DNA from: Drosophila persimilis
Taxonomy: Eukaryota; Arthropoda; Insecta; Diptera; Drosophilidae
DNA length: 64,000 nucleotides
NCBI RefSeq assembly: GCF_003286085.1
Contig: NW_020825502.1
Coordinates: 20,040-84,039, forward strand
Direction of reading: 5' to 3'
The notes beneath the pieces were generated by a model. It ran no database searches. It had not been told where the DNA came from and was given only the letters and a program-made list of their open reading frames with translations. Positions within the stretch are counted from its first letter, which is position 1; every line of letters starts with the position of its first letter. The position numbers and the translations under genes were made by a program. Shown here piece by piece: positions 1-10,079 of the stretch.

Positions 1-1
1 A

Positions 2-1627
2 TTACCAAAACAAGATCTTGATTTCAACACCCCTAAATTCAAAAGTGACACTGCCAAAAGATTTGCCTCAGAATTCAATAAAATTAAAATTCTTAACCCT
101 ACAAAGACAAATCAGCCATTAACACAACCTTCCAATACGAAAGATCTTGACACAGGGGAATTCCAAGACAGTTCTGGGCCAAACAATCTTCAACGACAGC
201 CACTTCCCCCAATTAGCATGCACAGCGAAATGCTCACTGCCAACAATACTGATCAGATTGAGCAGCCTGACCTATTCCCATGGCAGGAAGTGCCAAGGAG
301 TAAGAGGGTACCTTCCATTTACATCTCAGGAGTAAAAACAATAGTACCTCTTTTGGAAAAACTAAACTACACAGCAGGAATAGGTAGATTTACAACCAAA
401 AGTACCCCTGGGAATGGGATCAGAATACAATGTGCTGACATGGATGCCCATAAAAAGATCACCACACTCCTCAACGACCAAAAAGTACCAATGCACACGC
501 ATCAGCAGATTGGGCAGCGGGGTGTTCGATATATACTTCGACACTTGCATTACTCAACAACAAGGGAGTGGATTTCCTCTGAGCTTAAAAAAAGGCACTA
601 CATCGTGAGATACACCAGCAATATGAAACATAGGTCTACAGGTCAGCCTATAAATATGTTCGAAATTGAAATTGAGCATAAACAGGACGGTTCTCATGAT
701 GAAATCTTAAAAATTTCCGAGCTAGGTGGACAGGCAGTGGCTTTTGAGAGGAAATGGGTGACTAGGGACCCGCTTCAGTGTCATAGATGTCAGGCCTACG
801 GACACACTAGGAACTACTGTAAAAACGCACCCAAGTGCATGAAGTGCGCCAGTGACCATCTCTCAACTACATGCACCAAACCCAGATACACTCCTGCTAA
901 ATGTGTTAACTGCGGCGGAGAGCATGTCAGTTGTTTTAAGGGTTGCCCGGCCTTCAAAGCTGCCAGAAGCAAGCTCAAAATCGACAAAATTGTCAATATG
1001 GACAGGAGCATAGGGAAGGCACTAGGGAGGCCGAGTGTATGGGAGGAGATCTCCAGGCACCCCCAACCAAACAGAGGGGGCCCCACTACTGCAGGTGACC
1101 ATCGAAAGGATGAGGGCGACTATGTCGAAGGGCGGAAAATTCCAGGGAGGGGTTTCACTAACCCTTTCTCAGGCAGAACAGTCCAACCCAAGCCGAGCCT
1201 CCACAGCACTGAAATAAAAAAAAGGCTTTCTAAGATGAGAAACCGAGAAAGGAGCAAGCAAACATCCAGCCATAAGAAGGACAGAATAGGGAAGGGACGG
1301 GCTCCAAAAACCGGTGACACGAATGTCAACCCAGCCGCCAGCCACCTAGAGAAATTCCAGAGTAGACTGAGGGAGGAGCAGATGGCGCTCTCGCAGTCTG
1401 CAAAAGAAATGACAGAGGGCCCCGCTGAACAGGAGAACAAGCGGTTTGAAGACAGGCTCAATGTAATTGAGCTCAGTATTAAGGACATCATGGCGTCAAT
1501 TAGCCAAATTCACACTCTACTGCAAAACCCTCCCCCCAAAAATACTGACAATATAAATAACACTACAAACAATTCTGAACATCACAAAACAACAAATATC
1601 CTCAATCAAATAGAAAACAAACAATAA
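2..1627 (+). CDS. ORF1 Gag-like protein, unit 1 (5' part outside the window)
   Basis: C-terminal 541 residues of the Gag-like RNA-binding protein, open from the window edge to the stop at 1625-1627. Alignment to unit 2 puts the first full codon at position 2. It contains the conserved block before the zinc knuckles and three knuckles near 776-943: a CX2CX4HX4C, a CX2CX3HX4C and a CX2CX3HX6C. This knuckle series is standard for jockey-clade Gag proteins, which package the element RNA and, in telomeric elements, target it to chromosome ends. The C-terminal third is basic, then rich in N, T, Q and E. It differs from other copies at single residues, for example Glu instead of Val near 1407. No frame break is visible. 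Confidence 0.9.
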   Translation, partial: LPKQDLDFNTPKFKSDTAKRFASEFNKIKILNPTKTNQPLTQPSNTKDLDTGEFQDSSGPNNLQRQPLPPISMHSEMLTANNTDQIEQPDLFPWQEVPRSKRVPSIYISGVKTIVPLLEKLNYTAGIGRFTTKSTPGNGIRIQCADMDAHKKITTLLNDQKVPMHTHQQIGQRGVRYILRHLHYSTTREWISSELKKRHYIVRYTSNMKHRSTGQPINMFEIEIEHKQDGSHDEILKISELGGQAVAFERKWVTRDPLQCHRCQAYGHTRNYCKNAPKCMKCASDHLSTTCTKPRYTPAKCVNCGGEHVSCFKGCPAFKAARSKLKIDKIVNMDRSIGKALGRPSVWEEISRHPQPNRGGPTTAGDHRKDEGDYVEGRKIPGRGFTNPFSGRTVQPKPSLHSTEIKKRLSKMRNRERSKQTSSHKKDRIGKGRAPKTGDTNVNPAASHLEKFQSRLREEQMALSQSAKEMTEGPAEQENKRFEDRLNVIELSIKDIMASISQIHTLLQNPPPKNTDNINNTTNNSEHHKTTNILNQIENKQ

Positions 1628-1681
1628 AACAACTCATTGCTATACATTATATCTAACTAAACTAGCCAATAATTTACAGAC

Positions 1682-2978
1682 ATGAACACAAACAATAATA
1701 ACGCAAACCATTTCCCACATTCCAATCACTTTCCGCCACAAACTCTTGACACGACCGGGGCAAACCTGCCCAACTAAAACAGGCTTAAAATAGCTTTCTG
1801 GAACGCCTGTGGGATCAAAAATAAAATGGCTGAACTTGAAACATTCATGACAAATGGGGACATACAAATTATGATGGTTATTGAAACTAGAACTAAACAG
1901 AGCGCTGACCTACTGAAAATACCAAACTATATCTCATACCACACTGCCAATCCTATAAACCACAAAAAAGGGGGGGTCGTGGTATATGTGAAAGAAAATG
2001 TTAGACATGCTGCACTGGAACCCATTAGCACCGATTTCCTTCAATGTACCCCAATTGTAATAATCCCAATAAACAACAAGAGGAGAAACATGATCGTGGT
2101 TGCACCGACGTACTGCCCACCTAACTTCAATTGGACTGAGAATCATTTCAGATCACTACTCCTGCATTTTGACAACATATTGGGGGGTACCTCCGGGTTC
2201 ATTTGCTGCGGAGATTGGAATGCTAAGCATCCATGGTGGGGGAACCCCAGATCCTGTAGGAGAGGACGTGCCCTGATGCAAGCTGTGAGCTCTGGAGCCA
2301 GATACAACATCCTGGCCACAGGAGGTGCCACCCACTATCCATACGACAGCAGAAAAAGACCCTCAGCCATCGACTTTGCAGTTTGTGGGGGTATTACAGT
2401 AAATAGGATGAAAATCCATTCATGTAGCAGTCTGGACTCCGATCACCTGCCAATAACCATCGAAATGTGTACAAATGGGGCCGACACATTTACCCAAAGT
2501 TCTATAGGCAGACGACTAATTACAAAGAAAACAAATATTAACAGAGTAAAAGAGCACTTGGAACAGACCATAAACTTAAACACGGAAATTCACTCGGGAC
2601 TGGATATTGACGACGCAGTAAAAATACTAACTACAAACATACATGACGCGATAAAACTAGCCACTAAAAATGTAAACTCCAATCAAAGATTAAGATCTGG
2701 GAATTCAAACAGCCAACGAAGGATGGACAAAGCACGCTATAAACTAGACGATGAAACTAAAGCGCTTCTGCAAATAAAAAACGAACTGAACCTCAGATTT
2801 AAAATATTCCACACAGAAGAGGCTAAAACACTGTACAAGGCCGCCCAGAACACCCTCAGGAAAAAATTACAAAAATTAAAAACAAACAACATTAATCAGC
2901 AATTTGAAGGTATAAACACGCAAGACAGATACAAAATGGCAAAGCTCTGGAAAGTAACAAATACAATCAAGAGACAGC
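1682..2978 (+). pseudogene. ORF2 5' part, unit 1: endonuclease domain, with nonsense codon and transposon interruption
   Basis: N-terminal 432 codons of the endonuclease/reverse transcriptase polyprotein. Codon 32 (1775-1777) is TAA where every other copy has TCC, a tandem CC to AA change. Downstream the frame stays open and keeps the apurinic-type endonuclease motifs (WNACG, IETR, GDWNA, SDHLP). An internal ATG at 1826 could start a protein lacking the first catalytic Asn, which would not be expected to cut DNA. At 2978 the coding sequence is interrupted by the Polinton, in the linker between endonuclease and reverse transcriptase, and resumes at 19413. Confidence 0.9.
2973..2978. repeat. 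Left target-site duplication of the Polinton (GACAGC)
   Basis: GACAGC directly precedes the left Polinton end and is repeated at 19413-19418 after the right end. The uninterrupted copies have it once (27270 region in unit 2). Six base pairs is the duplication size known for Maverick/Polinton integration. Confidence 0.97.
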
Positions 2979-3318
2979 AGTAGTTATTATATAGGCACTT
3001 TGCTATGGGACAGTGTTAGGTACACAAAGGAGGAATATAAATTATAGAGAAAGTAGAAAGGTTCAAGGGCATCGAAACCGTTTTTCAGGAAACACTTAAA
3101 AAATACCTCTAAACTATCACATTAGATTCATTGCAAAGGGATGACCTACCTGTTTGAGGGTTGTTTGAATCGCAACACGGGACCAATCGTAAAAACAGGT
3201 TCATTGACAGTAAGTGGGAGGAGAGAGAATATAAATGAGCGAAGGATCGATTTGAGAGGATTTTACATGGTTGAGAAACAGGATTAAGATCGAAGTTAGT
3301 TCACATTATCGCCGATAG

Positions 3319-3330
3319 GTGGCGCCACCA
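3319..3330. promoter_or_regulatory. GGTGGCGCCACC palindrome, candidate insulator-type site
   Basis: Perfect 12-bp palindrome near the inner edge of the outer arm, repeated at 3816-3827, 18564-18575 and 19062-19073. The flank reads ATAGGTGGCGCCACC, which contains AGGTGGCGC, the core described for Drosophila CTCF sites. Binding is inference. Confidence 0.4.
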
Positions 3331-3453
3331 AGTAGTAAGGATAAGGGACGGTCGCTTTTTACACTGAATTACCAAATTCGCAACATGTTGCAGCAACATT
3401 TGCTTAAGCATGTGCAGCTTGGCAACATGTTGAATGTAAGTGTGCATCATATT

Positions 3454-3604
3454 GCTATGTTATTACGTGATCATGTTAAATAAATACTTATAAGATATTT
3501 TATTAACATTGAATTGGGAACCAATTTCTGCTATGTTATTAACTGGTCAAGTTAAATAAATACTTATAGGATATTTTATAAACATTGAATTGGGAAAACA
3601 AATG
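3454..3604. repeat. 76-bp tandem duplication in the TIR spacer
   Basis: Two imperfect copies start with GCTATGTTATTA at 3454 and 3530 and share TTAAATAAATACTTATA and CATTGAATTGGGAA. The mirror copy lies at about 18787-18937. Just upstream, the palindrome CAACATGTTG occurs at 3381-3390 and 3423-3432. No coding frame is apparent between 3345 and 3801. Confidence 0.8.
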
Positions 3605-4151
3605 TGTGAAGTTTCTGAAATTTACATCCTATAGAAAACATAGGTTGGAAACCTGGGTATCTAGATGTCCGTATAGAGGGTTGAATGGTAAGAGAACACA
3701 AATTAATGGAGATATATATAGGAGCACGCAAAGAATAAAATTATAATAGGAAGACATCAAAATTAATTAATGCTACTTAGAGTAAATATACGTCTGTCCC
3801 GTATCCTTACTACTTGGTGGCGCCACCTATCGGCGATAATGTGAACTAACTTCGATCTTAATCCTGTTTCTCAACCATGTAAAATCCTCTCAAATCGATC
3901 CTTCGCTCATTTATATTCTCTCTCCTCCCACTTACTGTCAATGAACCTGTTTTTACGATTGGTCCCGTGTTGCGATTCAAACAACCCTCAAACAGGTAGG
4001 TCATCCCTTTGCAATGAATCTAATGTGATAGTTTAGAGGTATTTTTTAAGTGTTTCCTGAAAAACGGTTTCGATGCCCTTGAACCTTTCTACTTTCTCTA
4101 TAATTTATATTCCTCCTTTGTGTACCTAACACTGTCCCATAGCAAAGTGCC

Positions 4152-4158
4152 TATATAA
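4152..4158 (+). promoter_or_regulatory. TATA box for the left 117-aa gene
   Basis: TATATAA lies 53 bases before the ATG at 4211, at the end of the inner arm. Because that arm copies the element terminus, the same TATA sequence sits about 8 bases from each outer end, facing outward. No clear initiator is seen downstream. Confidence 0.5.
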
Positions 4159-4210
4159 TAACTACTCACAGCTAACAGCTAGGACATAAACTAGTAATCT
4201 TTCAACAACG

Positions 4211-4564
4211 ATGGATGACCTTGAAATCATTTTTATCGATTCCCAACCGGAATCAACCATAAATCTGGACTCTCAGCCGAGCTCCGTAGACCTGTCCTTG
4301 ATTTTTGGGATTAAGACTCAAACCTATCTCGAGAGCAACTTGACCTGGTTAAGTGACATTAAATGGGATGATGACGACGATGACCCAAGGAATGCAACGT
4401 CTAATAATGATAATCCAGCATACATTTTCCCGGATGATGACAACATTTTCGATTTAGTAGATAATCAGGATGATGATAAAAGATCTCAACTCCAGGAACT
4501 ACTTCGGGACGAAGATGATGATGACTTAATTGCTGCGGTAAAATTAGCTGAGGCGAAATTTTAA
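4211..4564 (+). CDS. Acidic 117-aa TIR-encoded protein, left copy
   Basis: Unrecognised small protein lying wholly within the terminal inverted repeat, so the element carries an identical second copy at 17827-18180 on the opposite strand. It is strongly acidic, with runs of Asp (WDDDDDDP, NQDDDKRS, RDEDDDDL), and ends in a short helical-looking segment (AAVKLAEAKF). No membrane segment, signal peptide or known domain is visible. Asp/Glu-rich tails often contact basic proteins such as histones, but nothing here proves that. The start is the first ATG after a TATA box, preceded by CAACG. Perfect preservation in both repeats suggests selection or recent homogenisation. Confidence 0.7.
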   Translation: MDDLEIIFIDSQPESTINLDSQPSSVDLSLIFGIKTQTYLESNLTWLSDIKWDDDDDDPRNATSNNDNPAYIFPDDDNIFDLVDNQDDDKRSQLQELLRDEDDDDLIAAVKLAEAKF

Positions 4565-5028
4565 TAATACGAATACATATTTATATAATAAGAATATTTT
4601 ATGTATTTTTCTAAAAATAATATATACATATGTACATATATAATAAATATAACACATTTAACCACTATTTATTTTAAATGTTTCTGTTTTACTTTTGATT
4701 GGTTGAATTTCACTTCCTCTTATTACAAGAGAATCATAGGATTCGTTTGAAACAGGTTTCTTCCACGTGAGGATTACACAAAAAGAATAAGTGGATTTCA
4801 GGTAGAATAGAGGTTGTAACCTTTCCCTCATATTATTAGATTGACCCAGTAGGAATCGTTTGAAACAGGTTTGTGAACAGGTACTGTTGTTTTGGATATA
4901 AAAGATTAAGAAGGTGTTTGGGAGGGGCCTAAAAAGATACCATTTAAAAAGGAAACCCTTAGTCCTGTTTCAATAGTGAAAGTGGTTAGTTCGATACAAA
5001 AAAAATAAATAAATAAATAAAACTTAAA
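4565..5028. promoter_or_regulatory. AT-rich intergenic region and polymerase promoter region
   Basis: No gene is seen. The motif CGTTTGAAACAGGTTT occurs at about 4744 and again at about 4858, one copy inside the TIR and one outside. A TATAAAAG box is at 4897-4904, about 130 bases before the polymerase ATG. GGTTAGTTC at 4984 resembles the start-site region of the zinc-finger gene at 17215. Confidence 0.45.
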
Positions 5029-8000
5029 ATGGCATCAAAAGTTCAGTGCAACATGTGTGATAAGTCCGTTGACTTTTCAGAGTTTCAATCTCATTATGAG
5101 AGATGCTCTGATTTGCGTAATAATGTAGTGTGTGACCTTTGCTCTAAGTCCATCGACTTAATAGAGTTTGATAGTCATTATGAAGCATGCTTGGGACCTA
5201 GGAATGCTTTTGAGATTCTTATGAGCAAAGGATCTAATTCAAGTGATCTTCAAGGTCCTTCAACGTCAGGAGCTTTAAAACGGCCTCGATTGGATACTCC
5301 GATGGACCTAAGGATTATTGACTGTTCAATTTGCGGTGAAAGTTACCCTTCGTCTAGGGAAAGACGCCATATGATGTCGGACAAACATAAGAATGCAAGA
5401 GCAGCTCAACTAGAGGAAAATGAAAACGTTATTTTAATTTCAACGGAGTCGCGATTTCCTTTAAAATCATATCGTGTTCACTCAAAAAAAAGTGAACAGA
5501 TTGATTTAAAAGAGTTTTTTTATGATTGCAAAAATGATATTATCAATTTATTGCGTCACTGCATGAGTGAGTACAGATCCATAAAATACAATTTAAAAGT
5601 ATATGGATTATACGTTAAAAACACTGATGATGAAAGCTTAACAGAAACGATGAAGCATTTCATTACTCCATACAAACCAATATATGAAAACGAGCTGATT
5701 GATGATCATCTAAATGATACAATAGAAAATTTGATAACTCTCAGCAGTGAATTCCAGGAGAAGGATTCAGGTTGGGCAATAAAGTGTTTTAAATATTTTG
5801 AACTTACCATGATAAAACTAGAGCATATCGCTGCAAACAGGTTTATCCAAGCTCCCAAAAAAATTAAGTCACGAAATGCACTCATAAATGTTAAAAATGA
5901 CGATGATTTTTGTTTCAAGTGGTGTGTTTTAGCATCATTAGCCTATGGAACACACCTTAAAACTATATATCAAACAGCAGCATTAAAAAAAATTTCCCGA
6001 GATAAGTTAACAATACCATCATCCTATCGATGCGGAAACATACGGCAAGACATCATTTATTATGAAGGAGTAAGATTAAATTTTTCCGGAATTGAGTTTC
6101 CAATAACAAGCAAAGGAATCAAGCGATTCGAATCAGCAAATGAGGATTTTAGCATCAATGTTTATGAAGTCGATGAGAATGGAAAAAACGTTGTGGGACC
6201 CACAGTGAGGACTAAGAAAATTCGGACTCACCACATAAACTTGCTTGGAATTAATAGTGATAATATGCAAATGATGCATTATGCATATATAACGTGCATG
6301 AGAAAATTATGTTATTCACAACATAGTAAATCCCATAATACGGCATATTTTTGCGAGAACTGCTTGCAATTTTATAGTACAACAAATACTATACATGACA
6401 CTAAAGAGTGTGGAAAAGTTGCTGCTTTGTATCCTGAACCTAATACCAAAACTGTATTCAAAAGTTTTTCTAAAAAACTATCTCCACCAGTAGTAATTTA
6501 TGCTGACATCGAAGCAGTTTTGGAAAATTACGATATAAATCTTAATGATCCATCAAAATCATCAACTACTATGGCACAGAGGCATACAGCATGTGCAGCA
6601 TCATTTTATATTGTACATAAATACAATGAACATCTAAATGAGATGTGGACATACGAAGGTAAATATTTTAACATTCCAGCAAAGGCAATAAACTCTTAAA
6701 CATTATGATTTCGTTATTTCAGGACCGGATTGTATCCAAAAATTTTGTCAAGCACTTAGGATGAAAACCGATGGACTTTATGAGAAGTACTGGAAGTCCT
6801 ATAAAAAACCAATCTATCAGTTTAACATTTGGGATGAGGATTACCAGGAACACGGTGAATGCTATGCCTGCGAGAAACAAATTTCTGATGATGATCGAGA
6901 AAAATTCTTTGATCAGTTTACAGGACAATATGTAGGTCCTATTCATAAGCTGTGTAAACAGACATTTAGATTAAGCGATCCCTTTTTCCCGGTAGTTTTT
7001 CATAACTTATCTCGTTATGATATACATTTATTTGTTACGTCAATAAAATATGAACTAAGACCCATTCCTTGCAATAAAGAGTTATATATTGCGTTAACTC
7101 AAATTTGTAAGCTCGATGAATCTTATCTTCATCAATATAAAATTAGATATATAGATTCAAATAGATTTTTAAATTCAAGCTTAGAAAAACTCGCTAGTTA
7201 TATGAACATAGCGAATTTTAAAATTTTGAGAAGTAAATATCAAGGTGAAAAATTTGATATGCTACGACGAAAGGGAGTATTTCCCTATGATTATTTGGAT
7301 AGTTTTGAAAAATTTGATGAATCCCTGCTTCCTTCGCGAGATAATTTTTATAATTCACTGAATGATGAGGAATGTAGTGTTGAAGACTACAACTTTGCTC
7401 AGAAGGTTTGGAACGCATTTAATTGCAAATCTATTAGAGATTATTTAAAATTATATTTGGAAAGCGATGTTTTAATTCTTGCTGATGTATTTGAGAATTT
7501 TAGGAGTCTTTGTTCCCGAGTGTACAGGTTAGACCCCATTAATTATGTTACTGCTCCTTCAGTTTCATGGGATGCAATGTTAAAATACACAAGAGTAGAA
7601 TTAGAACTTGTTAGTGATCCTGACATTTATAATTTTTTAAAAACTGCTGTTCGTGGAGGATTGACCCAATGCACTCAACGGATTGCAACAGCAAATAACA
7701 AATATTTAAATAATAAATTTAAGCCTACCGAACCCATAAATTTCCTTTCATATATTGACGCCAACAACTTATATGGATGGGCTATGAGTCAACCCCTTCC
7801 ATTTTCTAATTTTAAATTTCTAAGTAACGATGAAATTTCATCTTTCAACGTTCTTAGCATATCGGCATCTAGTGATGTTGGATATATTTTAGAAGTAGAT
7901 TTGCGATATCCTGATGATATTCATAATAAGCATAATAGTTTACCTTTTTGCCCCGAAAATAAGATTCCACCAGGAGGAAAGCAGACAAAACTAATAGCTG

Positions 8001-9025
8001 ACTTAAGTGATAAAAAGAACTATATAATTCATTTGAAGCAGCTACAGTTATGTATAGAGCAAGGTATGATTTTAGAAAAAATATCTAGAGTTTTATCATT
8101 TAATCAGTCCTGTTGGCTGAAACCATATATTGACCTCAATACATCTCTTAGAAAATTAGCTAGCAATGACTTTGAGATAAACTTTTACAAATTAATGGTT
8201 AATGCCGTTTACGGTAAAACAATGGAGAATGTAGAAAAACGTCGTGAGGTTGCATTAGTTAAGCATTATGAGTCAAGACAAAACTCAGCAGGGTTTAGAC
8301 AACGCATAGCAAGACATAATTTCCACAGTGTTGAAATCTTTGGAGATAATTTGGCTGCCATTGAATCAACTAAGTCCCGAATTTTTTATGATAAGCCCAT
8401 ATACATTGGAGTTAGTGTACTAGAACTTTCAAAATGGTTAATGTATGACTATTTCTATAATTTTCATTCTGTAAAATGTCCATCATCAAAAATACTCTAT
8501 ATGGATACAGATTCATTTATTATATCATCAGAAGAAGATTTTTATGATTTAATTAAATTCAATCCTAATCGCTTTGATACATCCAATTACCTAGCCTCAA
8601 ACAGATTCGGTATCAATCTCGCTAATAACAAAGAGCTTGGATTAATGAAAGACGAAAATGCAGGAAAAATAATGACGTCGTTTGCAGGATTAAAAGCGAA
8701 AGCATACTCATATTTAATTGCTAAAGATGATAACACTGACTATAACGTAAAAAAGGTTAAAGGCGTAAAAAAGTCAGTAGTTAAACGATTAACTCATACT
8801 CATTATATTGAATGCATTAAACATAAAAAAACTTATTATGGACAACAGAGAGTTATTAGAAGTAGAGGTCATAAAATTTATACTGAAATTGTAAATAAGA
8901 TAAGTCTAAATTATAAGGATGACAAAAGATTTATATTACCTGATAATATTTCAACATTAGCTCATAATCACTATGAAATTAAAAATATTTTAGGTGCTAG
9001 TAATAATACACAAAATATGGTATAA
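5029..9025 (+). CDS. PolB: Protein-primed DNA polymerase B, two exons (5029-6658, 6723-9025)
   Basis: Replicative polymerase of the element, expected to copy it from a terminal protein primer. Two frames, 5029-6699 and 6761-9025, appear broken, but a 64-bp intron (6659-6722) with GT...AG ends joins them in frame to 1310 aa. Residues 1-125 hold two related CX2C...HX3C fingers and one C2H2-like finger. YADIE with D493 and E495 is the Exo I motif. YIDANNLYGWA (D889) is motif A, KLMVNAVYGKT (1033 on) motif B, and MDTDS (D1138, D1140) motif C. All catalytic positions I can place are present. The start is the first ATG after an A-rich leader. It converges with the integrase gene, 114 bp away. Confidence 0.92.
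6659..6722 (+). other. Intron in the polymerase gene (64 bp)
   Basis: Donor AAG/GTAAAT at 6659 and acceptor TTATTTCAG/G ending at 6722. The intron holds an in-frame stop and is not a multiple of three, so unspliced RNA would give a 556-aa protein without polymerase motifs. Splicing restores the second frame exactly. A length near 60 is typical of Drosophila introns. Confidence 0.85.
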
Positions 9026-9139
9026 GTAAATTTAACATTATATTATTATTATTTTTAATTTGTGTATAATTAAAACTATATTTCAATGTAAAAAATACAC
9101 AAAAATAAATTAAATCTGATAAATATTTTGCGTGCTTAA

Positions 9140-10063
9140 TTATTTTAATATACTCTTTTTATCTATCCATGAATTGTGTGTTTCATCGAAACCTAACCAT
9201 TTAACAAAAACTTGTTCTTTTTTCCTTCTAAGTATTTTTTCCACTAAGAAAGCATTTTCATCTTTAACTTTTTGGAGTTCTTGATCATAAAATGAGCCTT
9301 TGATCATTTCCCCCTTATAGTCCTCCAGCTCATATGTTACAGGATTAGTAGACTTTACTTTTAAAATTTTAAAAACTTCGGCTGTCCAGTTTGGATCATA
9401 GCCCTTTGTAAAAATACCTTTATATTTACTTATTCTAACAGGATCACCAATGGAAAACTTGTGTTTAGGAAATACCTTACAAATATTATAAGCTGTTTTC
9501 AAAATAAACTCTTCATTTTGTTTGTTTACATCTATAGGCCTCATTTTTATAGTACGGTGATATGAATTATTATAATCTTTTAGTAAGTCATGCAAGATAT
9601 AAATCCACGTATGATTACCCTGCATACTAAAGATTTTCCACATACGATTTTTTAATGTTCTATTAAAACGTTCACAAATAGATGCTTTAAGGTGTGTATA
9701 TGTATGGTAATGGTTAATGTTAATCTTTTTCATTAACTCTCCGAAGGCTACATTAAAAAACTCCTTTCCTTGATCAGATTGAATATTTTTAGGTTTATGT
9801 TTAGATATTTTTAATATTTTCTTCAATGCTGATAAAACATCTAAAGCTGTTTTAGACTTAACGGGAACTGCATATGCAAACTTCGAGAACGTGTCAATTA
9901 CTGTCAGCAAGTACCTATATCCTTTGTTTTCCTTATAAAAGGGTATCATTTCAACTAAATCGATTTGCCACGTGTCATTAATTCCCTTTTGTACGAATTT
10001 ACGACGAATAAAATTTCTTCTAGCAGGCTTATGTATTTCATTAACAACTTGTTGCTTACTCAT
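9140..10063 (-). CDS. INT: Retroviral-type integrase with C-terminal chromodomain
   Basis: Integrates the element and makes the 6-bp duplication. The DDE core is complete: D35 in WQIDLVEM, D97 in QSDQGKEF and E131 in ICERFNRTLK, with 33 residues between the last two. An SH3-like segment follows (about 205-265, FSIGDPVRISKYKG). The C-terminus, from about 270, reads AFLVEKILRRKKEQVFVKWLGF then a Trp, the pattern of a chromodomain, which in other elements binds methylated histone H3 and steers integration. The start at 10063 gives 307 aa. No separate N-terminal HHCC domain is visible. It is read toward the polymerase and 16 bp downstream of the 229-aa gene on the same strand. Confidence 0.93.
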   Translation of the reverse strand: MSKQQVVNEIHKPARRNFIRRKFVQKGINDTWQIDLVEMIPFYKENKGYRYLLTVIDTFSKFAYAVPVKSKTALDVLSALKKILKISKHKPKNIQSDQGKEFFNVAFGELMKKININHYHTYTHLKASICERFNRTLKNRMWKIFSMQGNHTWIYILHDLLKDYNNSYHRTIKMRPIDVNKQNEEFILKTAYNICKVFPKHKFSIGDPVRISKYKGIFTKGYDPNWTAEVFKILKVKSTNPVTYELEDYKGEMIKGSFYDQELQKVKDENAFLVEKILRRKKEQVFVKWLGFDETHNSWIDKKSILK

Positions 10064-10079
10064 TTTTAATATAATTTTT

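Larger units (their letters stand above)
2979..4166. repeat. Nested inverted repeat inside the left TIR (arms 2979-3344 and 3802-4166)
   Basis: The first 366 bases of the element are repeated in reverse complement at 3802-4166, both arms ending in the same terminal sequence (AGTAGTTATTATATAGG and CCTATATAATAACTACT). Similarity fades past 3345 (ggataAgggac against ggataCgggac). The arms enclose a spacer of about 457 bp. The element end can therefore fold on itself and the terminal recognition sequence occurs four times in the element. Confidence 0.93.
2979..4809 (+). repeat. Polinton left terminal inverted repeat
   Basis: Reverse complement of 17582-19412; coordinates pair to a constant sum of 22391 across most of the length, with two compensating 1-bp indels near 3300 and 3360. 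Matching ends at 4809, just after a segment reading GGATTTCAGGTAGAATA. It contains a nested inner inverted repeat, a 76-bp tandem duplication, the promoter and coding sequence of the 117-aa acidic gene, and two copies of a TTTGAAACAGGTTT-like motif region close to the inner edge. Confidence 0.95.

Noticed and set aside
1120..1491. 123-aa antisense reading frame over ORF1, repeated in each unit
   Set aside because: Shadow of the conserved sense frame; it follows ORF1 codon pattern and has no promoter or start context.
3345..3801. Possible gene in the TIR spacer
   Set aside because: Short, stop-rich AT sequence with tandem duplication; no frame of note on either strand.
5029..6699. Polymerase read as a frameshifted pseudogene
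   Set aside because: A consensus GT...AG intron of 64 bp explains the break and restores all motifs in frame.
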